Positions 43,445 to 51,275 of a stretch of DNA of 64,000 nucleotides are shown one piece after another. How positions within the stretch are numbered: position 1 is the first letter of the stretch; each line of letters opens with the position of its first letter. The stretch lies in the NCBI RefSeq assembly GCF_009811795.1, contig NZ_BLJE01000001.1:1-64000 (forward strand). The letters are read 5' to 3'. The notes under the pieces were generated by a model. The model was not told the DNA's origin. It made no database searches and worked only from the letters and a program-made list of their open reading frames with translations. The DNA is from Litoreibacter roseus. GTDB taxonomy: Bacteria > Pseudomonadota > Alphaproteobacteria > Rhodobacterales > Rhodobacteraceae. Both the position numbers and the translations under genes were made by a program.

Positions 43445-44325
43445 TGGTTCATGTCTTGGTCGTCGGCAGTGCGGTTCTGGACTTCGTCTACCGCGTAGAT
43501 GAGTTACCAAAAGCGGCCGAGAAATACAGGGCGTTTGATATGGAAACTGTCGGCGGGGGGTGCGCCGCAAACGCCGCCGTGGCGATTTCACGGTTGGGTC
43601 AGAGGGCTTCGCTGTTGGCCCGGTTCGGGCGCGATATTGTTCAAACGCAAGTGATGGAGGATCTGACAAACGAAGGTGTCTTGTTGGATTTGGTCGACAT
43701 CGCGGAAGGGGGGCGATCGGCTGTTTCGTCGGTCTACGTGGACAGGACCGGCGAACGGCAGATCATGGCGTTTCGCGGGGAAGGGCTAAGCCAAAAACCG
43801 GCACCGCTGAAGTTGGAGGCCATCGACGCTGTGCTCGCGGATACCCGTTGGCCCGAGGCCTCCCTTCTGGCTTTAGAGCACGCACGGGCGCTTGGTTCAC
43901 CTGGCATTTTGGACGGGGAAGCACCGATTGACCTCGCTCTGGCTGAGGCGGCAAGCCACGTTATTTTCTCGGAACAGGGGCTTCTGGATTTCCAAACCGA
44001 AACCAATGTAAAAGAAGCGCTTTTGGGCGCATCAGCGCGTCTGCCGGGCTGGGTTGCCGTGACCTCGGGCAGTGCCGGTGTCGCTTGGGTCGAGGGCGAC
44101 CATGTGCGTCAAATGCCTGCCTTCAAGGTCGATGTCAAAGATACATTGGGGGCGGGCGACGTGTGGCACGGCGCGTTCGCGCTCAATCTGTCAGAGGGGG
44201 CAGTGATCGAAGAGGCAATTCGGTTTGCAAATGCCGCGGCGGCATTGAAATGTACGGGCCATGGGGGCCGCAAGGCGGCGCCGAACCGCGAACAGGTTGA
44301 ACAGTTTCTAAAGGACAACACATGA
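43444..44325 (+). CDS. PfkB-family sugar kinase, probable 6-deoxy-6-sulfofructose kinase (YihV-like)
   Basis: 293 residues, ribokinase/PfkB family with GGGCAANAAVAISRLG (37-52) and the catalytic GAGD at 236-239 in FKVDVKDTLGAGDVWHG. From memory it resembles E. coli sulfofructose kinase YihV more than LacC or FruK: shared segments include PAFKVDV-DT-GAGDV-HGA, VTSGSAG-W and LAD-RW, and Lys27 and the Arg in LADTRW (135) coincide with YihV residues reported to bind the sulfonate; the third reported residue (Asn109) is Ala here. Predicted reaction: sulfofructose + ATP to sulfofructose 1-phosphate. It overlaps the aldolase gene by four bases. Confidence 0.72.
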   Translation: MVHVLVVGSAVLDFVYRVDELPKAAEKYRAFDMETVGGGCAANAAVAISRLGQRASLLARFGRDIVQTQVMEDLTNEGVLLDLVDIAEGGRSAVSSVYVDRTGERQIMAFRGEGLSQKPAPLKLEAIDAVLADTRWPEASLLALEHARALGSPGILDGEAPIDLALAEAASHVIFSEQGLLDFQTETNVKEALLGASARLPGWVAVTSGSAGVAWVEGDHVRQMPAFKVDVKDTLGAGDVWHGAFALNLSEGAVIEEAIRFANAAAALKCTGHGGRKAAPNREQVEQFLKDNT

Positions 44326-45350
44326 TAATTTTATCGCCGGGCAAGCTCTGGGGAATGCGCCGGATGGCGGACGCGTCGGGTCTTTTCAAGATGACCGCAG
44401 TGGATCAGCGCCCACCGATTAAAGGACCAATCGCCCAGCACTACGGAACGGCGGAGGCGCCTTTTGAAGATGTTGCGCGGTTTAAAGCGCTGCTGGTCGA
44501 GACGTTGCAGGAGGCCTCGTCGGCCATGCTGCTTGATCCTCACTATGCGATCCCGGTGGGTTTGAAGCATCTGTCGCCAACAAAGGGCCTGATTGTGACG
44601 CTGGAGAACTCGCTTTTCGAGGAAACGGGGAACGGCCGGAAATCGTCAGAGATCGATGATTGGTCGGTGGCGAAGATCAAGCGGATGGGTGGCGACGCTG
44701 TCAAAGTCCTCGCTTGGTATCGGCCAGATGCGGATGCGGCTGTGTTGCAGCACCAGAAAGACTGGACCAAGCGGATCGGCGCGGCCTGCGCCAAGTATGA
44801 TATCCCGTTCCTTTTCGAACTGCTGGTTCATCCCCTGGACAGCGACGCGGAGCAGACCAGCGAATACGTCGAAATGAACACCAAGCGTGCAGGTGATGTT
44901 CTGGCGTCGGTCGAGGAATTCGCAAAACCGGACTACGGTGTTGATGTTTTCAAGCTGGAAAGCCCGGTTCCGGCCAAGGATGTTGCAAACACGGACGGGG
45001 TGCAGGACCTGTTCGATGAGATGGGCCGTCTTTCTGGTCGCCCTTGGGTCATGTTGTCAGCGGGTGCCGGAAAACCTGAGTTCCACACGATACTTGAACA
45101 CGCTTACGCCGCTGGCGCATCCGGGTTCTTGGCAGGTCGGGCGATCTGGTTGGATGCGTTTCAGATGTTCCCGGACTGGGACGACATAGAGGTTGGATTG
45201 CGGGGCGACAGCTCAAGCTACATGGCGGAGATCAGTGCATTGACCGATGCGAAGGCAACGCCGTGGGATCAGCATACATGTTTCGGCGAGGGCGGCGCGC
45301 AATTCACCCCAGCGGATGCCAGCTTTCGGCATGGCTACGACGGATTCTGA
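44322..45350 (+). CDS. class I LacD/YihT-type aldolase, probable sulfofructose-1-phosphate aldolase
   Basis: 342 residues, (beta/alpha)8 aldolase of the tagatose-bisphosphate/sulfofructosephosphate family. The Schiff-base Lys is K211 in VFKLESP, next to WVMLSAGAGKPEFHT and ASGFLAGRAIW, which parallel YihT. TAVDQRPPIKG near the start is the family's AVDQR motif. Predicted to split SFP into dihydroxyacetone phosphate and 3-sulfolactaldehyde. A tagatose-1,6-bisphosphate role cannot be excluded from the sequence, but the kinase partner and aldehyde dehydrogenase argue for the sulfo version. Confidence 0.72.
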   Translation: MIILSPGKLWGMRRMADASGLFKMTAVDQRPPIKGPIAQHYGTAEAPFEDVARFKALLVETLQEASSAMLLDPHYAIPVGLKHLSPTKGLIVTLENSLFEETGNGRKSSEIDDWSVAKIKRMGGDAVKVLAWYRPDADAAVLQHQKDWTKRIGAACAKYDIPFLFELLVHPLDSDAEQTSEYVEMNTKRAGDVLASVEEFAKPDYGVDVFKLESPVPAKDVANTDGVQDLFDEMGRLSGRPWVMLSAGAGKPEFHTILEHAYAAGASGFLAGRAIWLDAFQMFPDWDDIEVGLRGDSSSYMAEISALTDAKATPWDQHTCFGEGGAQFTPADASFRHGYDGF

Positions 45351-45353
45351 ACC

Positions 45354-46700
45354 ATGAAGATTGGACTTTTGCCCCTGGCGCGCCCGACCTTCGATGTTGC
45401 TTATGCGGAAGAGAAGCTGGCCGGTATGTTGGCTGTTTTGGATGCCACGGGTCATGAGATCGTAGGGCCCAGAAGCTTGTTGATGGAAGCGAGCCTTGAC
45501 GCGCTGAATGCGGTGGGTGAGGCGGATCTGGTCCTTATCCTGCAAGTAACCTTTACCGACGCCGCCTTTATCGTGGAGGCATCCAAGCTCAATCGACCGC
45601 TTGCGATCTGGGCCGTTCCTGAACCGCGCTTAGGCGGACGGCTGCGGCTTAATGCATTCTGTGGTTTGAATCTCGCGAGCCACGCATTGGCCGCCAACGG
45701 GATCGCTTTCAATTGGCTTTATGGAGATCCGGAAGATGTGGACCTGACGTCGCTGCTGGATGGGTCGCGCGGCGTTCGGCGTATTGAAGGCTCTGTCCCG
45801 AATGTATCGCCTTCACCGATGCCTGCCGAGGGTTTGCGAATTGCGCGGATAGGGGAACATCCCATCGGGTTCGATACCTGTGCGTATGACAAAAGCGCGC
45901 TGAAGGCACTTACTGGTGCGGAAATTGATGAGCTTGCACTGGACGACATGTTTGCAGCCGCACGCGCTTTGCCCGAAGATGCCGTCGCGCCCTATATGGA
46001 GAAAGCAGCAGCTCTTCCAAATCTTAAACACATGGATGCGGGCGAGTTGAATAGATCCTTGCGACTCGCCGGGGCGTTGGATCAACTGAAGACAGACGGC
46101 AAGTATGACGCCTTCGCGATACGGTGTTGGCCAGAAACGTTCACTGAATATGGTGGTGCGGTCTGTGGCCCCGTGTCGATGATGGGCGAGGCGCGTGTGC
46201 CGTGTGCCTGTGAGGCGGATGTCTATGGTGCGGTAACGCAGGCGATGTTGCAGGAGATTGCAGACGCGCCGGTGTTTCTGGCCGATCTCGTCGATATGGA
46301 TGTTGCGGACGACACAGGTGTGGTGTGGCATTGCGGGCAAGCGCCTGTCTCAATGACGGACGACACACCGATGGCCACGGTTCATACGAACCGCAGGCAG
46401 GCATTGCTCTACGAGTTCACCTTGAAGCCGGGGCGCGTGACATTTTTCCGGCTCTCTCAGGCGGGCGGCACACCGAAGATCATTATCGCAACCGGTGAGA
46501 TGCTGGCACGGGACATGGCATTCACCGGTACATCAGGCGTGGTCCGCTTTGACCACGGTGCTGCGGGCGTCTTGCGGGACGTGATGAACAGCGGATTGGA
46601 ACATCACATGGCACTGGCCTATGGCGATCATGCCGATGCCTTACGATCGGTTGCCGCTGGGATGAACCTGCCGCTCATCGAACTGGGGGTGGGACAATGA
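45354..46700 (+). CDS. L-fucose/L-arabinose isomerase-like protein, candidate sulfoquinovose isomerase
   Basis: 448 residues of the L-fucose isomerase-like superfamily. The C-terminal half has the metal-site pattern PCACEADVYGAVTQAML and VVWHCGQAPVSM with the ligands expected for Mn-dependent ketol isomerases. In a set with a ketose kinase and aldolase it should turn the imported aldose into the ketose. Some sulfoglycolytic routes use an isomerase of this superfamily instead of YihS (recalled, not checked). It starts 3 bp after the aldolase and overlaps the next gene as ATGA. Confidence 0.68.
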   Translation: MKIGLLPLARPTFDVAYAEEKLAGMLAVLDATGHEIVGPRSLLMEASLDALNAVGEADLVLILQVTFTDAAFIVEASKLNRPLAIWAVPEPRLGGRLRLNAFCGLNLASHALAANGIAFNWLYGDPEDVDLTSLLDGSRGVRRIEGSVPNVSPSPMPAEGLRIARIGEHPIGFDTCAYDKSALKALTGAEIDELALDDMFAAARALPEDAVAPYMEKAAALPNLKHMDAGELNRSLRLAGALDQLKTDGKYDAFAIRCWPETFTEYGGAVCGPVSMMGEARVPCACEADVYGAVTQAMLQEIADAPVFLADLVDMDVADDTGVVWHCGQAPVSMTDDTPMATVHTNRRQALLYEFTLKPGRVTFFRLSQAGGTPKIIIATGEMLARDMAFTGTSGVVRFDHGAAGVLRDVMNSGLEHHMALAYGDHADALRSVAAGMNLPLIELGVGQ

Positions 46701-47791
46701 TCCGGTACGGTCTGATCGGCGCCGGCATGATGGGGCAGGAACACATCCGCAATATCGCCTTACTGGACGGGGCCTCCGTCACTGCGGTGGCCGATCCGGA
46801 TGAAGGCATGCGGTGCCGAGCCGCTGAAGTCGCCCATGGCGCGCGGGCCTTTTCCGACTACGCGGAGCTGTTGGGCTCGGATCTGTGCGACGTTTACCTG
46901 GTGGCCGCACCGAATGACTTACACGCAGGCATACTCCAGAAATTGCTCGCGACAGACAAACCGATCCTTGTAGAAAAGCCCTTGGCCACCACGTCAGCGG
47001 ATTGCCGAGATTTGCTGAACATGGCGCGCGGTCGCAACGCGCCGATTTGGGTCGCGATGGAGTACCGTTATATGCCGCCGTTGCAACGGCTGATGCAGGC
47101 CATCGATCAGGGTGCTGCGGGCACCCCCCGCATGATGTCGATCCGCGAACACCGTTTTCCCTTTTTGCCTAAAGTCGCGGACTGGAACCGGTTTAACACA
47201 CGGACGGGCGGAACCCTGACCGAGAAATGCTGCCACTTCTGGGATCTCATGCGTCTGGTTCTGAAAAGCGATCCCGTGCGGGTCTACGCAAGTGCTGGCG
47301 TCGACGTGAACCACAGGGATGAGCGCTATTTTGGAAAGGTGCCGGATATCGTGGATAATGCTTATGTCATTGTGGATTTCGCCTCCGGCGCGCGCGGAAT
47401 GTTGGATTTGTGCATGTTCGCCGAAGGCTCATATTGGCAGGAAACCGTGGCCGTGACAGGCGAAAAGGCGCGATTAGAGGCGTTCGTACCGGGACCGGCC
47501 CGGTTCGCACCCGATGGCCAAGAAAGGAAATCCGAGTTTGTCATGTCATTGCGCGCCTTGAAAGAAGAGGTCCGCGAAGAAATACATGTAGACGAAAAAA
47601 TCCTGAACGCGGGTGATCACCACGGATCGACCTATTTCCAGCATGAGCGCTTCCTAAAGCTGGTCAGAACCGGGCGCGGCGCGCCTGAGATCACCTTGGA
47701 GGATGGTTATTGGTCAGTATTGGTCGGTGAGGCGGCAGAAGAAAGTGCCCGGTCCGGACAGGCAATTGATTTGCGAGGAAAAGGCCCTTGA
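46697..47791 (+). CDS. Gfo/Idh/MocA-family protein, candidate NAD-dependent sulfoquinovosidase
   Basis: 364 residues. Rossmann motif GLIGAGMMGQEHIRN (4-18), EKP in ILVEKPLATT, then the alpha/beta domain with WNRFNTRTGGTLTEKCCHFW, where GG-x-x-x-E-K-C-C-H marks the substrate pocket. Family members are sugar dehydrogenases, but some are NAD+-dependent glycosidases (GH4/109-like chemistry), and a recently described group of this fold hydrolyses sulfoquinovose glycosides (GH188, recalled). No GH31 sulfoquinovosidase lies in the cluster, so this protein is the best candidate for releasing sulfoquinovose. A dehydrogenase role is the alternative. Confidence 0.62.
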   Translation: MIRYGLIGAGMMGQEHIRNIALLDGASVTAVADPDEGMRCRAAEVAHGARAFSDYAELLGSDLCDVYLVAAPNDLHAGILQKLLATDKPILVEKPLATTSADCRDLLNMARGRNAPIWVAMEYRYMPPLQRLMQAIDQGAAGTPRMMSIREHRFPFLPKVADWNRFNTRTGGTLTEKCCHFWDLMRLVLKSDPVRVYASAGVDVNHRDERYFGKVPDIVDNAYVIVDFASGARGMLDLCMFAEGSYWQETVAVTGEKARLEAFVPGPARFAPDGQERKSEFVMSLRALKEEVREEIHVDEKILNAGDHHGSTYFQHERFLKLVRTGRGAPEITLEDGYWSVLVGEAAEESARSGQAIDLRGKGP

Positions 47792-48783
47792 GCTTTGGTG
47801 CGATGCCCGCTGGTGATCCAGTCACGCGCCACCGCATAGAGGGCGGCGGTCTTACGGCTTGGATCTTAAGCTACGGGGCAGTTTTGCAGGATCTGAGGTT
47901 TGAGGGACATCCGCACCCGCTGGTGCTTGGCTTCGAACGCTTCGAGCCCTACCTTACATCATCTCCCTATTTCGGTGCGATTGCTGGCAGATGCGCCAAC
48001 CGGATCACCAATGCCAGTTTCGAAATTGACGGGAAGACCTTTCAACTCGACCGGAACGTCGAAGGCATCCACAGCTTGCACGGTGGCTCAAAGGGCATGG
48101 GAAAGCGCAACTGGGACGTGGTTGGTATTGGCCCGGATAGCGTAACGCTGGAATATATCGCTGACAACGGCGAGATGGGATACCCGGGCAAACTGTCGGC
48201 ACGTGTGACTTACACTTGCCTGCCGGATGGCATTTTCGATATTCGACTTCATGCAACCACCGACACCCCGACCCTCTGCAATCTTGCCCATCATACCTAT
48301 TGGGCGCTTGATGACACTGGGGATACGGCACACCACCTGCTGCAGGTTGATGCGGATCATTACGTTGAGGTCGATGACCTTTTCATTCCCACAGGGACAG
48401 TTGCGAATGTCGCCGGCACGCGCTTTGATTTCAGGACGACCCGTCCTATCGCGGACGAAACGTTGATCGATCATAATCTGTGCCTGTCGTCCGAGCGGGA
48501 ACCATTGCGCCGTGTCGCCCGTTTGATGTCAACGCAAAGTGATGTCTCGATGGAGGTTCTGACAACGGAACCGGGGCTTCAGGTTTACGACGGCTATAAA
48601 ATCGACATCGACATACCCGGGCTCGAGCAAAAACATTATGGACCAAATGCCGGGCTGGCGCTGGAACCGCAGGTTTGGCCTGACGCCATCAACCACGACA
48701 GCTTTCCAAACGCTGTACTCCGACCAGACGACACCTACCGTCAGCACACGCAATTCAAGTTTTCAAAAGGACCAGCCTCATGA
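47788..48783 (+). CDS. aldose 1-epimerase (mutarotase), candidate sulfoquinovose mutarotase
   Basis: 331 residues of the galactose mutarotase family: AGRCANRITNASFEIDGK, the catalytic His in GIHSLHGG and LAHHTYWALD, and Glu in ALEPQVWPDA. It equilibrates sugar anomers; YihR does this for sulfoquinovose in E. coli. The start is TTG 47788, forming TTGA with the previous stop and preceded by GAGGAAAAGG; an ATG five codons later is the alternative. It overlaps the dehydrogenase gene by four bases. Confidence 0.82.
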   Translation: MSFGAMPAGDPVTRHRIEGGGLTAWILSYGAVLQDLRFEGHPHPLVLGFERFEPYLTSSPYFGAIAGRCANRITNASFEIDGKTFQLDRNVEGIHSLHGGSKGMGKRNWDVVGIGPDSVTLEYIADNGEMGYPGKLSARVTYTCLPDGIFDIRLHATTDTPTLCNLAHHTYWALDDTGDTAHHLLQVDADHYVEVDDLFIPTGTVANVAGTRFDFRTTRPIADETLIDHNLCLSSEREPLRRVARLMSTQSDVSMEVLTTEPGLQVYDGYKIDIDIPGLEQKHYGPNAGLALEPQVWPDAINHDSFPNAVLRPDDTYRQHTQFKFSKGPAS

Positions 48784-50222
48784 GCTACGACACATATCTC
48801 AAGCAAGCGAACTTTATCGACGGGTCATGGGTCGGCGCGGACGGCGGTGAGACCATTGATGTGATCAACCCCGCGACAGGCGAGGTGATTGGAACTGTCC
48901 CGGCCAGCGGCACGGATGAAACCAGACGCGCGATCGCGGCAGCACAGGAAGCTTTTCCCGGCTTCTCCTCCATGCCTTTGATGGAACGTCTCGATTTGCT
49001 TTGGAAGCTGCACGATGCACTGATGGACAACCGCGACACTCTGGGGGAATTGCTGACGGTCGAGCAGGGTAAACCGCTGGCGGAGGCGAAGGGAGAGATC
49101 ACCATCGGCGCGGGCTATATCCGATGGTTCGCCGAAGAGGCGCGCCGTGCAAAAGGTGAGATTGTCCCAGCACCCGGGAATGGTCGCCGTATCCTTGTAA
49201 CGAAACACGCGGTGGGCGTGGTGGGAATGATCACGCCGTGGAACTTCCCATCCTCGATGCTGGCACGCAAGGTTGGCCCGGCCTTGGCCGTCGGCTGCAC
49301 CGTCGTGGCAAAGCCTGCAACAGCGACGCCATACTCTGGTCTGGCATGGGCTGCTTTATGCGAAGAGGTCGGCTTTCCAAAGGGTGCGATCAACATTCTG
49401 ACTGGTTCGGCGAAAAAGATCGGCGGTGCAATCATGGATGATCCGCGTGTGCGTAAGGTCACGTTCACAGGCTCCACCGGTGTTGGCAAAGAGCTCATTC
49501 GGCAATCTGCGGACACGGTTAAAAAGGTGTCTATGGAGCTTGGGGGCAACGCGCCGTTTCTGGTTTTTGACGACGCCGATATTGACGCCGCTGTTCAGGG
49601 GGCCGTCGTCTCCAAATTTCGCAATGCGGGTCAGACCTGCGTTTGCGCCAACCGAATCTATGTACAGTCCGGCGTGTACGATGAATTTGTCGAGAAACTG
49701 AAGTCCGAGACCGCGAAGATGAAAGTGGGTGACGGACGCGAAGATGGCGTCGAGCAGGGGCCGATGATCGACATGGATGCTGTCGAGAAGGTGGAGGAAC
49801 TGTTGTCAGACGCCAAGGAAAAAGGCGGTAAAGTGATACTCGGCGGCAACCGTCACGAGAAAGGGCACAGTTTCTTTGAGCCGACAATCGTATCTGAGGC
49901 TACCCAAGACATGCGCTTTTCGAAGGAAGAGATCTTTGGACCGCTCGCACCGGTGTTTCGCTTTGAGGATGAGCAGGACGCAATAGATTGGGCGAATGAC
50001 ACTGAATTCGGTCTGGCGTCCTACGCATACACCCGTGACATCGGGCGTATCTGGCGTCTTAACGAGGGCCTACAATATGGCATGATCGGGATTAACTCGG
50101 GGCTCATTACCACCGTCGAGGCACCTTTCGGGGGCGTAAAGGAAAGTGGTTTGGGTAAGGAAGGCGGCAGTCAAGGGCTCGAGGATTACATGGACACTAA
50201 GTACACCGCCGTTGATTTCTGA
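48780..50222 (+). CDS. NAD(P)-dependent aldehyde dehydrogenase (GabD-like), probable sulfolactaldehyde dehydrogenase
   Basis: 480 residues, complete aldehyde dehydrogenase with ITPWNFP, the Rossmann TFTGSTGVGK, catalytic Glu253 in MELGGNAP and nucleophile Cys287 in GQTCVCANR. It most resembles succinate-semialdehyde dehydrogenases; the sulfolactaldehyde dehydrogenases of sulfo-ED and sulfo-SFT routes belong to the same group. In this operon it would oxidise 3-sulfolactaldehyde to 3-sulfolactate, giving a C3 product different from the DHPS of E. coli. Confidence 0.8.
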   Translation: MSYDTYLKQANFIDGSWVGADGGETIDVINPATGEVIGTVPASGTDETRRAIAAAQEAFPGFSSMPLMERLDLLWKLHDALMDNRDTLGELLTVEQGKPLAEAKGEITIGAGYIRWFAEEARRAKGEIVPAPGNGRRILVTKHAVGVVGMITPWNFPSSMLARKVGPALAVGCTVVAKPATATPYSGLAWAALCEEVGFPKGAINILTGSAKKIGGAIMDDPRVRKVTFTGSTGVGKELIRQSADTVKKVSMELGGNAPFLVFDDADIDAAVQGAVVSKFRNAGQTCVCANRIYVQSGVYDEFVEKLKSETAKMKVGDGREDGVEQGPMIDMDAVEKVEELLSDAKEKGGKVILGGNRHEKGHSFFEPTIVSEATQDMRFSKEEIFGPLAPVFRFEDEQDAIDWANDTEFGLASYAYTRDIGRIWRLNEGLQYGMIGINSGLITTVEAPFGGVKESGLGKEGGSQGLEDYMDTKYTAVDF

Positions 50223-50276
50223 TGGCGCTCTGCGAACGTGAGTGTCGCATAGGGACTTGATTTCGGCGGGCGCGCC

Positions 50277-51275
50277 ATGGAGCATCGTCCCATGCGCGCG
50301 CCCGTCATCGATAACCTTCAGTATGCCAATTGGTCTGAAAAGATCTTTCGTCAGATGCGTGAGGGGGGCGTCGATGCTGTTCACGTCACGATCGCCTATC
50401 ATGAGAGCTTCCGTGAAGCCGTCCTCAATTTGGAGGCGTGGAACACGTGGTTCGAGCAGTATCCCAACCTGATCTTTCGCGGATTGACCGGTAAGGACGT
50501 CCAGCGGGCTCAAGAGACAGGCCGCACCGCTATCTTCTTTGGCTTTCAGAATCCAAGCCCTATCGAAGACGACATCGGTCTGGTTGAGGTTTTCCACCAG
50601 CTCGGCGTTCGGTTTATGCAATTGACCTACAACAACCAATCGTTGCTTGCGACGGGGTGCTACGAGGAAGATGACACGGGCCTCACGCGCTTCGGCAAGC
50701 AAGTGGTGACCGAGATGAACCGCGTCGGGATGGTCATCGATATGAGCCATTCGGCAAACCGCTCTACATTGGAAGCCATAGACCACTCCACCCGGCCAAT
50801 CGCCATCACCCATGCAAATCCGGCGTGGTGGCACGGGGCGCTTCGAAACAAGTCTGACGAGGTTCTGCGGGCCTTGACGACATCAGGGGGCATGCTGGGG
50901 TTTTCTCTTTATCCGCATCATCTGAAAGATGGGTCTAGTTGCACACTGACTTCATTTTGCACGATGATTGCGGAAGCCGCAGAACGGTACGGTACGGATG
51001 CGCTTGGGATCGGGTCGGACCTTTGCCAAGATCAACCCGACAGTGTGGTGTCATGGATGCGCAACGGACGCTGGTCAAAGGTGACCGATTTCGGTGAAGG
51101 CTCTGCGGATGCGCCGGGGTTTCCCGACATGCCCGGCTGGTTCAGGGACAATCGCGATTTCGGTCAAATCGCGGCAGGCTTGCAAGACGTCGGGTTCACC
51201 GCAGCGGAGGTTGCGGCGATCATGGGCGACAACTGGCAGCGATTTTATGACGCCTCCTTCGGTCCCGCAGCATGA
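50277..51275 (+). CDS. M19 membrane-dipeptidase-family protein with altered metal site
   Basis: 332 residues. The second half has the family's DMSHSANRSTLEAIDHS, ITHANPAWW and GIGSDLCQD, which supply His, His and Asp of the zinc site. The N-terminal HxD ligand pair appears as VIDNLQYANW and the bridging Glu position as FFGFQN, with Gln. One metal may thus be lost and the substrate may not be a dipeptide. It has no signal peptide. It lies 54 bp after the aldehyde dehydrogenase gene, and its stop overlaps the next start as ATGA. Start may be ATG 50277 or 50292. Confidence 0.72.
   Translation: MEHRPMRAPVIDNLQYANWSEKIFRQMREGGVDAVHVTIAYHESFREAVLNLEAWNTWFEQYPNLIFRGLTGKDVQRAQETGRTAIFFGFQNPSPIEDDIGLVEVFHQLGVRFMQLTYNNQSLLATGCYEEDDTGLTRFGKQVVTEMNRVGMVIDMSHSANRSTLEAIDHSTRPIAITHANPAWWHGALRNKSDEVLRALTTSGGMLGFSLYPHHLKDGSSCTLTSFCTMIAEAAERYGTDALGIGSDLCQDQPDSVVSWMRNGRWSKVTDFGEGSADAPGFPDMPGWFRDNRDFGQIAAGLQDVGFTAAEVAAIMGDNWQRFYDASFGPAA

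Noticed and set aside
43444-45350. Tagatose-6-phosphate kinase and tagatose-bisphosphate aldolase (LacC/LacD) reading
   Set aside because: Kept as an alternative but ranked lower: the kinase resembles YihV more closely, an aldehyde dehydrogenase completes the set, and the galactoside operon already encodes the De Ley-Doudoroff route for galactose.
50268-50275. GGCGCGCC palindrome before the dipeptidase-like gene
   Set aside because: Short GC-only palindromes are expected by chance at this composition, and it overlaps the ribosome-site region without further symmetry.
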